Shown: positions 50,993-60,121 of the stretch, in pieces
Layout of the letters: each line of letters opens with the position of its first letter
Position numbering within the stretch: the first letter of the stretch is position 1
Assembly: GCF_003287355.1 (NCBI RefSeq)
Contig: NZ_QMIM01000004.1
Span: 1 to 64,000 of the forward strand
Direction of reading: 5' to 3'
DNA: 64,000 nucleotides
DNA from: Halorubrum sp. 48-1-W
GTDB lineage: Archaea > Halobacteriota > Halobacteria > Halobacteriales > Haloferacaceae
The notes under the pieces: generated by a model
What the model saw: the letters and a program-made list of their open reading frames with translations, nothing else
Database searches by the model: none
What the model was told of the DNA's origin: nothing
Made by a program: the position numbers and the translations under genes

Positions 50993-52514
50993 CGCGCTTC
51001 CGGCGTGGTCCGCGCTGTCGCCCGCGCTGTTGCTCGGGCTCACCGGCCTCGCGTTGCTGTTGGTCGACACGATCCGTCCGAACGAGCGGTCGAACACGTC
51101 GATGGCCGTCGTGAGCGCGCTCGGCGCGCTCGCGTCGCTTTCGGTCACCGTCTGGTTCGTCGTCGCCGGGACGGGGCACGCCGACACCGGCGGGGCTATC
51201 ACGTTGCTCGAGGGCGCGGTGAAGGTGGACACGCTGGCGCTGTTTTTCACCGCGATCTTCGCGTCGGTGACGGCGCTCGTCGTCGTGGCCGCCCACGACT
51301 ACTTCCACGACCACCCGAGGCCGGCGGCGTTCTACTCGCTGACGCTGTTCGCTGCGACGGGGATGGCGCTTCTGGCGGTCGCCAACTCGCTCGCGGTCGT
51401 CTTCGTCGCCCTGGAGATGGTGTCCCTGCCGTCGTACGCGCTCGTGGCGTTCTTGAAGAAGAACCGCGGGAGCGTCGAGGCGGGGCTGAAGTACTTCCTC
51501 GTCGGCGCGCTCTCCTCGGCGGTGTTCCTGTTCGGGATCTCGTTGGTGTACGCGGCGACCGGCTCGCTGATCCTCGGCGACGTCGCGAGCGGGATCGAGT
51601 CGCTCGACGGGCTCGCCGGGATCGCCGGCATCGGGATCGTAATGATCGTCGGCGGCGTCGCGTTCAAGACGGCCTCCGTCCCGTTCCACTTCTGGGCGCC
51701 GGAGGCGTACGAGGGCGCGCCCGCCCCGGTGAGCGCGTTCCTCTCGTCGGCGTCGAAGGCGGCCGGGTTCGTCGTCGCCTTCCGCGTGTTCACCGAGGCG
51801 TTCCCGCTCGGGGCCTCGGTCACGGCCGGCATCGACTGGGCGCTCGCGTTCGCCGTCCTCGCGGCGGTGACGATGACGCTCGGCAACTTCGCAGCGGCCG
51901 TTCAAGAGGAAGTCAAGCGGATGTTGGCGTACTCCTCGATCGGCCACGCCGGCTACGCGCTGATCGGGCTGGCGGCGCTCTCGTCGGGGAGCCCCGGGAA
52001 CGAGGCCGTGATGGGCGCCGCGATGGCGCACCTGCTCGTCTACGGCTTCATGAACACCGGCGCGTTCCTCTTCGTCGCGCTGGCCGAACGGTGGGGGGTC
52101 GGTCGGACGTTCGCGGACTACGGCGGGCTCGCACAGCGCGCGCCCGTGGCGTGTACGGCGATGGCCGTGTTCATGTTCTCGCTCGCCGGGCTCCCCCCGT
52201 TCGCCGGGTTCTTTTCGAAGTACTTCCTGTTCATGGGAGCGATCGAGAACGGCTTCCTCTGGCTCGCGGCGCTCGGCGCCGTCAACAGCGTGATCTCGCT
52301 GTACTACTACAGCCGGGTCGTGCGGGCGATGTTCCTCGACGACCCCGCGACCGCGAGCGCGCTGGACGCCATCGACGTGCGGCCGACCGCGCTGTACGCG
52401 GCGGTCGTCTTCGCGGCGGTCGCGACCGTCCTGCTCTTACCCGGCTTCGGGCCCGTCATCGAGGCGGCCGAGGCCGCGGCGGAGGGCGTCATCGCGGCGT
52501 CCGGCTCGTTCTGA
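50985..52514 (+). CDS. nuoN: NADH-quinone oxidoreductase-like subunit N
   Basis: This 509-residue third antiporter-like subunit has VFVALEMVSLPSYALVAFLKKNRGSVEAGLKYFLVGALSS, FKTASVPFHFWAPEAYEGAPAPVSAFLSS and EEVKRMLAYSSIGHAGYALIG. It ends the operon; a perfect stem-loop follows 3 bases after the stop. The Nuo complex here has no NuoE, F or G, so the electron donor is not NADH through the usual module. Confidence 0.97.
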   Translation: MSNALPAWSALSPALLLGLTGLALLLVDTIRPNERSNTSMAVVSALGALASLSVTVWFVVAGTGHADTGGAITLLEGAVKVDTLALFFTAIFASVTALVVVAAHDYFHDHPRPAAFYSLTLFAATGMALLAVANSLAVVFVALEMVSLPSYALVAFLKKNRGSVEAGLKYFLVGALSSAVFLFGISLVYAATGSLILGDVASGIESLDGLAGIAGIGIVMIVGGVAFKTASVPFHFWAPEAYEGAPAPVSAFLSSASKAAGFVVAFRVFTEAFPLGASVTAGIDWALAFAVLAAVTMTLGNFAAAVQEEVKRMLAYSSIGHAGYALIGLAALSSGSPGNEAVMGAAMAHLLVYGFMNTGAFLFVALAERWGVGRTFADYGGLAQRAPVACTAMAVFMFSLAGLPPFAGFFSKYFLFMGAIENGFLWLAALGAVNSVISLYYYSRVVRAMFLDDPATASALDAIDVRPTALYAAVVFAAVATVLLLPGFGPVIEAAEAAAEGVIAASGSF

Positions 52515-52517
52515 GGA

Positions 52518-52542
52518 CGTCGGGGGCGTTTCGACCCCGACG
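52518..52542 (+). terminator. Stem-loop after nuoN
   Basis: CGTCGGGG (52518-52525) and CCCCGACG (52535-52542) form an eight-base perfect stem with a nine-base loop right behind the nuo operon. No long T run follows, so it may be a transcript-end stabiliser or a weak terminator. Confidence 0.5.
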
Positions 52543-52605
52543 GCTTCCCTTCGGTCCGGCTCCGTTGGAACCCTCGTGTTCCTGGAATCTACTCTCCGCG
52601 ACGTG

Positions 52606-53091
52606 CTAATCGATCGGTTGTTCGGCTATCGTTCCTAGTCGAAAGCCGTCTTCGTCCTCGACCGTATGCCGAACGACCACCTCAGTTGGTAGCTCGCTCA
52701 CAGCTAGTTCGGCGCGGTAGTCGATCCGGCCGGCACACTCGGGAACGTCCGTAGCTGCGCGCGGGTCGGACGGGCCGAAATCGATGCGGGCTTCTATCGC
52801 CGTCTCGTCGAGGTCTTGGTACTCACCGCCGTTCGTTGCGTCGATATACAACGCGTCCCGGATTCGCGGAACCGCGATCCGCCCGGTTATCAAGAGCGTG
52901 TCGTCGCCTTCCGACTCAACGGTAGCGGTTCCTTCCTGAGAGTCGCTACAGGTGCGGTCTCGAGCCGTGATCTCGGTTGCTTCAATATCGGGGATCGGCG
53001 GCGAGGAGGAAGACGACGAGGCGAACGAGCAACCAGCCAACCCGCTCAGACTGGAGGCGCCGGCCAACGAGAGGAGGGTTCTTCTTCGCAC
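52606..53091 (-). CDS. Haloarchaeal lipoprotein of unknown function
   Basis: This 161-residue secreted protein has an MRRRTLLSLAGASS Tat-like signal and a lipobox ending LAGC at residue 21, then a Ser-rich spacer. The mature domain (about 35-161) has DRTCSDSQEGTATVESEGDDTLLI and a second Cys in VPECAGRID that could form a disulfide. CTTATTAC lies about 27 bases before the ATG at 53091. It is the first gene of the lower-GC islet after the nuo operon and is convergent with it. Confidence 0.75.
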   Translation of the reverse strand: MRRRTLLSLAGASSLSGLAGCSFASSSSSSPPIPDIEATEITARDRTCSDSQEGTATVESEGDDTLLITGRIAVPRIRDALYIDATNGGEYQDLDETAIEARIDFGPSDPRAATDVPECAGRIDYRAELAVSELPTEVVVRHTVEDEDGFRLGTIAEQPID

Positions 53092-53162
53092 ACGGTCGAA
53101 GTATAGGATAATTGTAATAAGCGTTTTGTTGCCTAATACAGTCGCTGTACTGACCGATCGGA

Positions 53163-53300
53163 CAGTGTTGACGGTGCGGGCGGTTCGGTGAGATCGATAG
53201 CGCTCCGACTGCGAGACATTCGGATGAGTTCGTCGAGGAGCGTTCGATACGCCGTGTCCGTCCGACCGTTGAGACGCGGGAGAACGATGTGCTGTATCCG
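53163..53300 (-). pseudogene. Remnant of an IS5-type transposase
   Basis: On the minus strand this stretch reads RIQHIVLPRLNGRTDTAYRT and goes on LLDELIRMSRSRSAIDL followed by PPAPSTLSD. It resembles the N-terminal part of haloarchaeal IS5-family transposases, where the latter normally continues into a (P)APSTLCKAF motif. The frame is broken right after, and no catalytic DDE part is present. Together with the rest of the 346-base gap 53092-53437 it holds no intact gene. The match is from memory. Confidence 0.4.
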
Positions 53301-53437
53301 TAACTCACCACGGGTCTCAACGGAGCCTTCGGTTCGACTTCTCGTCGAATCCGGCGACTGCGATCCTCGGCGACCGCGACCCGAACGTTCTCTCCGGCAA
53401 CCGCAGGTATTAGCGCGTTCGACGCCTTCGTTCACGT

Positions 53438-53722
53438 ATGAGTCGAACCCGTCGGTACCGCTGTCTGACCTGTCTCGATCACGTCGTGACGCGGGAGTTC
53501 GACACCTCCCACCTCTCGGTGACCTGCCCGAACTGCGGTTCCTTCGAGCGGTTCCTCAACGAACGCGTGTTCGAGCGGTTCCGGGCGTTCGAGGAGTCGC
53601 CGCCGGCGGAGTTGGCGTGGGACCGGCTGGACCGCACGGAGAAGCTCGTCGTGTGCGAGCGGCTCGTCCGCTCGACGAAGACGATCGACGACTTCGAGAT
53701 CGTCGAAGAAGGGTCGGCGTGA
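53438..53722 (+). CDS. Small zinc-ribbon protein
   Basis: This 94-residue protein has an N-terminal zinc ribbon (CLTC near residue 9 and CPNC near 31) and a helical C-terminal part (ERVFERFRAFEESPP, RLDRTEKLVVCERLV). Such proteins are common in haloarchaea; the role is unknown. GGTATTAGC lies about 28 bases before the ATG at 53438, so the transcript is probably leaderless. Confidence 0.72.
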   Translation: MSRTRRYRCLTCLDHVVTREFDTSHLSVTCPNCGSFERFLNERVFERFRAFEESPPAELAWDRLDRTEKLVVCERLVRSTKTIDDFEIVEEGSA

Positions 53723-53759
53723 TCGGGACTCCCGCCAACGTCCCAGCCGCTCGGCGAGT

Positions 53760-53868
53760 CGGCGTTGCCGGCGCGGTGAACGCTTCCAATGCCCACGCGC
53801 CCCTACCGCACAGTCCCGAACCTCACGCCTCCCCGGCCTCGGCCTCGGTGACCCGCCGGGGGTCCACG
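53760..53868. repeat. GC-rich dispersed repeat, copy C
   Basis: This non-coding stretch repeats two parts of the 23.6-23.9 kb region: CGGCGTTGCCGGCGCGGTGA at its start (compare the 51-bp unit) and, near its end, CACGCCTCCCCGGCCTCGGC followed by a GGTGACCCGCCGG run. It lacks the second arm of the hairpin found in copy B. It separates the zinc-ribbon gene from the following regulator; no gene lies in 53723-53993. Confidence 0.5.
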
Positions 53869-53993
53869 ACGTGTTCGATGTCCACCGTCTTGGGTCCCAA
53901 GCCAGCGACCGAGAGCGTCATAGAAGCGTTCACACACCCGAACGGGATTCGCTCGATACGCATGCGTCGAGAACGATGCTGTTCGACGACGAA

Positions 53994-54482
53994 CTATTTG
54001 GTTGTACCACCATCCACGGCGTCGAGATCGGGTTCGTCGAACGCGAGTGCGTCCGCGACAGCGGCCGGAAGCTCCGGACGGGGCGCCGATTCGTGGCGTT
54101 CGATTTTCTCGGTCTTCCGCGTGTTTTCGTAGAGGGCGCGTGCGACCGGGAGGCCACGGAGATACTTGTAGTCGTGGAGGACCTCGACGCCCCGCTCCGT
54201 GAACCCGTAGAATTGAGAGGGGAGATCACGCTTTCCCTCACTTGGTTCGTACGTGTAGCGCGCCAGGAACCCGGCGTCGATCAGCGTCTCCAACTGGTCT
54301 TTGATGGCCGCCTGACTCTTTCCCGTCATATACTCGAGTTCGGCGAGCGACATCAGATGGGCGGGGTGGCCCAGCAACTCCTGGATGATGAGATGGCGCG
54401 TATCCTGGGACAGCAACTTGAACAGCCGTTGCTGTTCCGCGAACGGCCCCGCATCGGCCGCGCCAGTGCCGGTTTCGCTCAT
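53994..54482 (-). CDS. ArsR-type winged-helix repressor
   Basis: This 162-residue regulator has a winged helix at about residues 15-95 (RLFKLLSQDTRHLIIQELLGHP, SLAELEYMTGKSQAAIKDQLETLIDAGFLARY, EPSEGKRDLPSQFYGFTERG) and a charged C-terminal tail. It is divergent from the 54598 gene, with a TTAACC-type palindrome between them. Such regulator/effector pairs are frequent in haloarchaeal accessory regions. GTTATAG lies 28 bases before the ATG, and one operator half-site touches it, which suggests autorepression. Confidence 0.82.
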   Translation of the reverse strand: MSETGTGAADAGPFAEQQRLFKLLSQDTRHLIIQELLGHPAHLMSLAELEYMTGKSQAAIKDQLETLIDAGFLARYTYEPSEGKRDLPSQFYGFTERGVEVLHDYKYLRGLPVARALYENTRKTEKIERHESAPRPELPAAVADALAFDEPDLDAVDGGTTK

Positions 54483-54512
54483 ACGTGCTGGTACGAGATA
54501 GAGCGCTATAAC

Positions 54513-54537
54513 GGTTAGGGTTAACCAAGTTGGTTAA
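54513..54537. promoter_or_regulatory. Palindromic operator between the regulator and the 54598 gene
   Basis: TTAACC (54521-54526) and GGTTAA (54532-54537) form a perfect six-base inverted repeat with a five-base spacer, and a third half-site GGTTA lies at 54513-54517. They sit just upstream of the ArsR-type gene's TATA element and about 60-85 bases before the divergent gene, so one protein could control both. Confidence 0.65.
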
Positions 54538-54597
54538 ATTAGAAAAAACCAAAATTATTCAGAAGCCATAAGCTGTTGTGGTTTGGATCGGTAGCTA

Positions 54598-55398
54598 ATG
54601 ACCGATCCGAGCCCTCCGCCGGACGCTGGGGAGATCATGACCGTTGTTCACGAGGCCGTCGGGGGAATCGAACTTGAGCCTGTAGAAAAACGAGAAATCT
54701 GGCGGTTCACCCGGCGTGAATTACCGTATCTCTGGAGTCAGCGGACATCGTATTTCGTCCTCGGGAGCTATCGCGACCCCTATATCCGCCGGCTTCGCGC
54801 CGTCCAGAACGAACTCACGAAGCAGCTCGGTGCCTATCCGTTCATTATGGGTGATCTCCTCGAACTCCCGACAGACCGGCTCAATACGTCCGATATCATG
54901 TTTTCGCTACTCGCGACATACAGCGACTACATCGTCGGCGTCTTCGAGAAGGAGAGTGGTGGTGAAGCACCGGAGCTGGGCGAGATCGATGACCCGCCGT
55001 ATTTCGACAAGTCGTACGTGTTCCCGCGTGATTACGCGTGGGTGACTGACGCGAACCTCGACTCGACACAGCACGTCATTCAGGCCGCTCTCGAGATAGC
55101 GTTCGCAGACGATTTGGCGGAGGATGCGGTCCAAGCAAAGGTCGAGTCGCTCGTTGATCGCGCCCAAGAAAGCGGTCTCGACGTCGACGAACGGGAGGTT
55201 TGGGATGTGATCGACGACCGGACAGACGAGGACAAAGAGCCGGCAACGTACAGTTGGGTCCATCTCAACAAGTTCCGTAAGTTCGAACTCCACGAACGGT
55301 GCTTCCCGTGGACGACGGAGGACGAACTTCGAACTGTGATTGACGAACTCCCGTCGCCGACACCACGTCCGGAGTGGGAAGAGAGTGGAGACCGGTGA
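54598..55398 (+). CDS. Predicted Rossmann-like (TIR/SLOG/deoxyribosyltransferase-like) effector of unknown function
   Basis: This 266-residue protein is not one I recognise by name. Its first half shows an alternating pattern, SYFVLGSYRD (51-60), RLRAVQNEL, PFIMGD (81-86), SDYIVGVFE (109-117) and GGEAPELGE (121-129). This recalls nucleotide-processing folds such as nucleoside 2-deoxyribosyltransferases and TIR/SLOG-type domains, where a Glu in the last motif would be catalytic. The second half is helical and acidic. It is divergent from an ArsR-type regulator and shares an operator region, with lower GC than surrounding core genes. A defence or toxin-like role is speculation. Confidence 0.7.
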   Translation: MTDPSPPPDAGEIMTVVHEAVGGIELEPVEKREIWRFTRRELPYLWSQRTSYFVLGSYRDPYIRRLRAVQNELTKQLGAYPFIMGDLLELPTDRLNTSDIMFSLLATYSDYIVGVFEKESGGEAPELGEIDDPPYFDKSYVFPRDYAWVTDANLDSTQHVIQAALEIAFADDLAEDAVQAKVESLVDRAQESGLDVDEREVWDVIDDRTDEDKEPATYSWVHLNKFRKFELHERCFPWTTEDELRTVIDELPSPTPRPEWEESGDR

Positions 55399-55603
55399 AC
55401 TATCTATGTATCTATCTATGCGGAGCGGATCCCGGCGTTTACAGTAGTTTCCGAATCGACTTGTACCGGACATCGATCTCTGCGGAAGCTGGTAGGATCG
55501 CTGACGGTCGGTATGTACACGCATTCTGGTGGATAACTCACCCGTATATCCGGAAATGGAGATTCCGCCTGAGAGTTCTCTCCCACCCGCAAACGACCAC
55601 GGC

Positions 55604-55834
55604 TCACCGCGCGTACAGTGGCCCCCCGACGAGCACAGCGAGCGAGACCCCGTCGTCGGGGCTGACGGCGACGTACGGGTGTGAGACCGGGCCGAACACG
55701 TCGACGACGCGGCCGACCCGGGAGAGGGACTCGTCGACGACGCCGGCACCGATCTCCGGCGGCTCCTCGCCCGGATCGGCGCGGGCGATGGCGAGCCCTT
55801 GCGCCGTCCTGACGACGGTGCCGACGCGGCGCAT
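55604..55834 (-). CDS. gar1: H/ACA RNP protein Gar1
   Basis: This 76-residue beta-barrel protein of the Gar1/Naf1 family is part of H/ACA RNPs that make pseudouridine in rRNA with Cbf5, Nop10 and L7Ae. Family stretches are RRVGTVVRTAQGLAIAR, the G-rich turn in VVDESLSRVGRVVDVFGPVSHPYVAV and a final GGPLYAR. The start may be ATG at 55834 or GTG at 55840, which overlaps the srp19 stop; either way the two genes are coupled. The 205-base gap to the 54598 gene holds nothing recognisable. Confidence 0.88.
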   Translation of the reverse strand: MRRVGTVVRTAQGLAIARADPGEEPPEIGAGVVDESLSRVGRVVDVFGPVSHPYVAVSPDDGVSLAVLVGGPLYAR

Positions 55835-55836
55835 CG

Positions 55837-56115
55837 TCACTCGCGTAAGATCCCGATGTAGGCGGCGATCGCCTGCACGAGGTCGTTCTTGGCGGTGTCG
55901 TCGGTACTGCGCACCACCACCGCGCCGCGGGGTTCGTACTCTCTGGAGTACGTCTTCTCCCGTTCGATCACCGCGTCGTAGCCGACCTGCTGGACCGCCT
56001 TCGCGATCTCGTCGACGGTCGGGTCCTCGACGGCGAGGTCCGTCGGGACGCGGCGACCCTCCGACCGCGAGCGGTCGGCGTCGAAGTACGCGGGATACAC
56101 GACGTTCTCGACCAT
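55837..56115 (-). CDS. srp19: Signal recognition particle 19 kDa protein
   Basis: This 92-residue archaeal SRP19 binds 7S RNA so that SRP54 can join. Family stretches are [30 protein letters not shown] and [14 protein letters not shown], and it ends in a short helix. The frame stays open far upstream, but only from the ATG at 56115 does the protein match. It is followed within a few bases by gar1. Confidence 0.94.
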   Translation of the reverse strand: MVENVVYPAYFDADRSRSEGRRVPTDLAVEDPTVDEIAKAVQQVGYDAVIEREKTYSREYEPRGAVVVRSTDDTAKNDLVQAIAAYIGILRE

Positions 56116-56171
56116 ACCGGTGAGGCGGGCCCGCGGGGTAAGGTCGTTTCGGACCACGGCCGTCGATCCCC

Positions 56172-58067
56172 CTAGACGTGTTCTTCCAGGAACTCGACTA
56201 TCGCGCGGTACGCCTCGATCCGGTTCTCCAGCTTCGAGAAGCCGTGACCCTCGTCGTCGAAGATCAGCTTCCGGACCGGGACGTCCCGCTCGCGGGCCGC
56301 CTCGACGATCCGCTCGGCCTCGCTCACGGGCACCCGCGGGTCGTTCGCGCCGTGGAGGACGAAGAGCGGCGACTCGATCGCCTCGACGTTGTTGATCGGC
56401 GAGATGGACTCGAGGAACTCGCGGTCCTCGGCGAGCGAGCCGTACTCGGCCTCGCGTAGCTCGCGCCGCCAGTCGCCGGTGTTCTCGAGGAAGGTGACGA
56501 AGTTGGCGATGCCGACGACGTCGACGCCGGCGGCCCACAGCTCCGGGTACTCCGTCAGCGCCGCGAGCACCATGAACCCGCCGTAGGAGCCTCCCATCGC
56601 GACGATACGGCCGGGGTCGACCTCCGGGTGGTCGTGGAGCCACTCGACGCCCGCCCGCAGGTCCGCGACCGAGTCCATCCGCCTTTCGACGTCGTCGAGC
56701 GCGGCGTACGCCTTCCCGTACCCCGAGGAGCCGCGGACGTTCGGCTCGAAGACGGCGTAGCCGCCGTTCAACAGGTACTGTTTGACCGCGCCGAAGGAGG
56801 GCCGGCGCTGTGACTCCGGCCCGCCGTGGATGTCGACGACGACCGGGTAGCCCGACTCGGGCGCGTCCGTCTCCGGCACCGAGAAGAACGCGGGGATGTC
56901 CCGGCCGTCGAAGGTGGGGTAGTGGACGAGTTCGGGCTCGACGAACGTGTTCCGGGGGATCCCGGCCGTGGAGGCGTTCGTCCAGCGTTCGGTCTCGCCG
57001 GTGGTCGTCTCGACGACGTGGACGTTCGCGTTGTCGGTACTCCCCGTGGCGGTGATCGCGAACCGGTCGCCGTCGGGGCCGAAGCTCACGCCGCCGGCGA
57101 CGCCCCTCGGCAGGTCGGGCGCGGGGAACTCGTCGATCCGATCGGGCGCGACCAGTTCGCCGACGGTGATCTCGGTGTAGCCGTCGACGTTCCGCGAGTA
57201 GACGATTCGCCTCGATTCCTCGTGGATCGCGACCCCGTCCACGTTCCAGCCGTCCTCGACGGGTTCGTCGTCCGCTGTCGGCTCCTCGTCGTCGAGTTTG
57301 CCACCGTCGCCGTCGAGTTTGCCGCCCTCCTCGTCGACCTCGTTCCCGTCGACGACGACGTCGAACCCACCGGTCTCGAGGTCGAGCCGCTCGAGCCGCA
57401 GCGTGTCGGTCTCGCGGTCCGTGACGAGATAGATCGCCTCGCCGTCGGGGCCCCACTCGGGGCTCCCGTACCGGACGTCCCCCTCGTGGGGCGTGTGGTG
57501 TGTCAACTCGCCCGACCCGACGTCGAGGGTGTACAGGTCGTGATCGTACGAGGAGTGCGCCTCGTGGACGATCAGTCGGTCGTCGTCTGGCGACCAGCCG
57601 GCCACGGAGAGCCAGCCGTCGCCCTCGTGGACGAGTTCCGTGTCGGCGCCGACGCCGTCACGGTCCTGGACGTAGATATCGAAGACCGACTGATCGCGGC
57701 GGTTCGACGCGAACGCGAAGCGCTCGCCGTCTCCCGCCCAGCCGCCCCAGCGGTGTTTCGCGGTGGGGTGTGCCGTGAGGTCCGTGATCGCCCCCGACTC
57801 GAAGTCGAGCCGGTACAGCTGTGCGCGCTCGTTTCCGCCCTCGTCCATGCCGAAGACGGCCTCCGAGCGCTCAGGTGAGGTGTCGACGAAGGTGACGCGC
57901 TCCTCGAAGAACGTGTGCTGTTCGGGCCACGAGAGCGGGGCGTCCACCGACCACACCTGCGAGGTGCCGGTGGTGTCGAGCAGCAACGAGAGCCGGCCGT
58001 CGGGACCTAGGTCCGCGCCTCCCGCCCCTCGAACGTTGAGGTAGCGTTCGACGTCGTATCGGTACAT
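56172..58067 (-). CDS. S9 family prolyl oligopeptidase
   Basis: This 631-residue serine peptidase has a beta-propeller first half (about residues 20-360, with repeated W/D propeller motifs) and a C-terminal alpha/beta hydrolase. The catalytic triad is the Ser in GGSYGGF, the Asp in GANDPRV and the His in [11 protein letters not shown]. It probably cuts short peptides or acyl-peptides in the cytoplasm, since no signal peptide is seen. A GGKLD repeat marks an acidic insertion near residue 265. The ATG at 58067 starts at the propeller; a longer start at 58130 is less likely. Confidence 0.9.
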   Translation of the reverse strand: MYRYDVERYLNVRGAGGADLGPDGRLSLLLDTTGTSQVWSVDAPLSWPEQHTFFEERVTFVDTSPERSEAVFGMDEGGNERAQLYRLDFESGAITDLTAHPTAKHRWGGWAGDGERFAFASNRRDQSVFDIYVQDRDGVGADTELVHEGDGWLSVAGWSPDDDRLIVHEAHSSYDHDLYTLDVGSGELTHHTPHEGDVRYGSPEWGPDGEAIYLVTDRETDTLRLERLDLETGGFDVVVDGNEVDEEGGKLDGDGGKLDDEEPTADDEPVEDGWNVDGVAIHEESRRIVYSRNVDGYTEITVGELVAPDRIDEFPAPDLPRGVAGGVSFGPDGDRFAITATGSTDNANVHVVETTTGETERWTNASTAGIPRNTFVEPELVHYPTFDGRDIPAFFSVPETDAPESGYPVVVDIHGGPESQRRPSFGAVKQYLLNGGYAVFEPNVRGSSGYGKAYAALDDVERRMDSVADLRAGVEWLHDHPEVDPGRIVAMGGSYGGFMVLAALTEYPELWAAGVDVVGIANFVTFLENTGDWRRELREAEYGSLAEDREFLESISPINNVEAIESPLFVLHGANDPRVPVSEAERIVEAARERDVPVRKLIFDDEGHGFSKLENRIEAYRAIVEFLEEHV

Positions 58068-58189
58068 ACGTCCCGTTCCGTCGCCGGGGAGAAACCGTTT
58101 CGGGTGGAACCGCGCCTTTCGGCCGGTCACGACGCTCGGTCCCGACGGATCGCGGGTCTTTTTGTTCGGCCCCGTCGTCCGGTCGCCGT

Positions 58190-59236
58190 ATGCGCGTCGC
58201 GTTCGTCTCGGTTTTCACCCCCGAACACGGCGACACGCCGGCGCGTTCCCGGACGCACCGGGTCGCCGTGGGGCTCGCAGACCGCGGCCACGACGTGACG
58301 TGGCTGTGTGCCCGCTGGTGGGGTGGCGACGCCGACGTCTTCGAGGCCGACGGCGTCACGTACCGCTCCCTCGTCGTCGACCCGTCGCCGACGGCGTTCA
58401 CAGCGCGAGTGCCGGCGGCGGTCCGTCGGATCGGCCCGGACGTCGTCCACGCGGTCAACAGTCCGCCGACGCCCGCGGTGGCGGCGACGCTCGCCGGACG
58501 GCTCGGCGGTCCACCCGTCCTCGTCGACTGGTGGCGCGACCACCCGGCGGACTCACAGCGGGCCTACCGCCTCCTCGCGCGCGACGCCGACGCGGTCTCG
58601 ACGCCTTCGCGCACGACGAAGACGCGGGTCCGCGAACACGGTGCGGACGGCTCGGCGGTTCGAGTGCTCCCCGGGAGCGTCGATCTCGACCTCGTCGTCG
58701 AGGCGGAGCCGGACGACCGTTTCGACGCGGTCTACTCCCGACGGCTCGACCGGCACGCCAACGTCGAGACGTTCCTGTTGGCGCTGGCAGAGCGTCGCGG
58801 ACGCGACTGGGACGCGGCCGTGGTCGGCGACGGCCCCGAGCGTGCTCGGGCCGAATCGACGGCCGAGGACCTCCGGATCGACGACCGGGTCACGTTCCTC
58901 GGGGACCTCCCGCTCGACGAGCGGGTCTCGGTGTTCAAAGGGACCCACGTCTTCGCACAGACCGCGAGCTGGGAGACGTTCGCGACGGAGCTGTTGTGGG
59001 CGTTGGCGTGCGGCTGTGTCGGGCTCGTCGAGTACCAGGCCGACTCGAGCGCCCACGAACTCGTCGAGGGTCGCGACCGTGGACGGCTCGTCACGAGCCC
59101 CGCGGAGCTGGCCGACGCGATCACCGCCGTCGGCGGCCTCGAGCGGCGAACGAGCGATCCTGCCTTCGAGACGTACGGCCGTGAGGCGACCCTCGACCGA
59201 TACGTCGACGTCTATCGTGAACTCGGCGCGACCTGA
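58190..59236 (+). CDS. GT4-type glycosyltransferase
   Basis: This 348-residue enzyme has two Rossmann domains of the GT-B fold. The N-terminal domain opens MRVAFVSVFTPEHGDTPARSRTHRVAVGLADRGHDV. The C-terminal domain has VLPGSVDLDLV, a VGDGPERARAE sugar-nucleotide motif and the ELLWALACGCVGLVEYQ region with the family's late Glu. It probably adds a sugar to a surface glycan or lipid. TTTTTG lies about 29 bases upstream of the ATG. Confidence 0.86.
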   Translation: MRVAFVSVFTPEHGDTPARSRTHRVAVGLADRGHDVTWLCARWWGGDADVFEADGVTYRSLVVDPSPTAFTARVPAAVRRIGPDVVHAVNSPPTPAVAATLAGRLGGPPVLVDWWRDHPADSQRAYRLLARDADAVSTPSRTTKTRVREHGADGSAVRVLPGSVDLDLVVEAEPDDRFDAVYSRRLDRHANVETFLLALAERRGRDWDAAVVGDGPERARAESTAEDLRIDDRVTFLGDLPLDERVSVFKGTHVFAQTASWETFATELLWALACGCVGLVEYQADSSAHELVEGRDRGRLVTSPAELADAITAVGGLERRTSDPAFETYGREATLDRYVDVYRELGAT

Positions 59237-59310
59237 GGGCTCGCAACTCGCGGAACGGGGGCGGTGAACGTGGTCCGGCGAAACGAGAAGGGAGCGTCCG
59301 GCGGCGCGGT

Positions 59311-59937
59311 TCAGGCCTCGTCGGTCGCGATCGTTCCGCCGTACTTCATGAAGACGAACGCGAGCCCGAGCGTGCTCACCATGGCGATGAACGTGGCGAT
59401 AGTGAGCGCGCGCGCGCCCTCGGGGACGAACACCGCGTCGCTCCCCCCGCCGCCGGTGTCCACCGTCGGGACGTCCTCGCCGACGGCGAGGCCTGCGTGC
59501 ATGCCGACGTCGGTGTGCGGAACACAGTGGTAGTGGGTGATCCCGGCGTCGTCCTCGGTCACCTCGTACTCGTAGGTCGCACCTTCCTCGTCGACGGGGT
59601 CGCCGCTGTCGAGGTCGGCCTCCCCCTCGACGGTCTGGACGTTGTGTGCGCCGCCGTTGCCGGTCCACTCGAAGGTGATCACCGTTCCCGGGTCCACCCA
59701 GAGCAGGGTCGGATCGAACGCGAGGCCCTGGTCGCCCGCACCGACGGAGACCGTCACCTCGCTTTCACCCCGGGCGTCCTCGTACGATCCTACGTTCCCC
59801 TCCGTGGCGCTCGGCCAGTCGGGCTCTTCTTCCTGTGCAGCCGCCGTCCCCGCCGTCGCCGTCGCCGCGCCGCCGGCGGCCGCCGCACCGCCGGCCGTCC
59901 GCATGAACGCGCGCCGCGAGACGTCGTCCGAGCTCAT
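59311..59937 (-). CDS. Halocyanin, Tat-exported and membrane-anchored
   Basis: This 208-residue type 1 copper protein has a Tat signal (SRRAFM, residues 7-12, with an Ala/Gly-rich hydrophobic stretch after it). The plastocyanin domain carries the four copper ligands His98, Cys138, His141 and Met146 (GGAHNV, HYHCVPH, VGMHAG). A C-terminal helix (ALTIATFIAMVSTLGLAFVFM) anchors it in the membrane, a form often linked to cytochrome oxidase. The start was set to the ATG at 59937, just before the Tat motif. Confidence 0.92.
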   Translation of the reverse strand: MSSDDVSRRAFMRTAGGAAAAGGAATATAGTAAAQEEEPDWPSATEGNVGSYEDARGESEVTVSVGAGDQGLAFDPTLLWVDPGTVITFEWTGNGGAHNVQTVEGEADLDSGDPVDEEGATYEYEVTEDDAGITHYHCVPHTDVGMHAGLAVGEDVPTVDTGGGGSDAVFVPEGARALTIATFIAMVSTLGLAFVFMKYGGTIATDEA

Positions 59938-60121
59938 ACGTCCCGGTTCGTAGCGACCCGTAGTGAATATGTTGATCCGAACCCGGCGATCCACTTCGAG
60001 CGAACCGCGGTCCGGCGTTCCGCGTGGGGCGATTCGTCCCCCGACACGAGCGAGACGGTCGTTCGGGGATCTCGGTACGCCCCGAGAAGACCGCCCGATC
60101 GAACGACTACAGCTCCGATCG

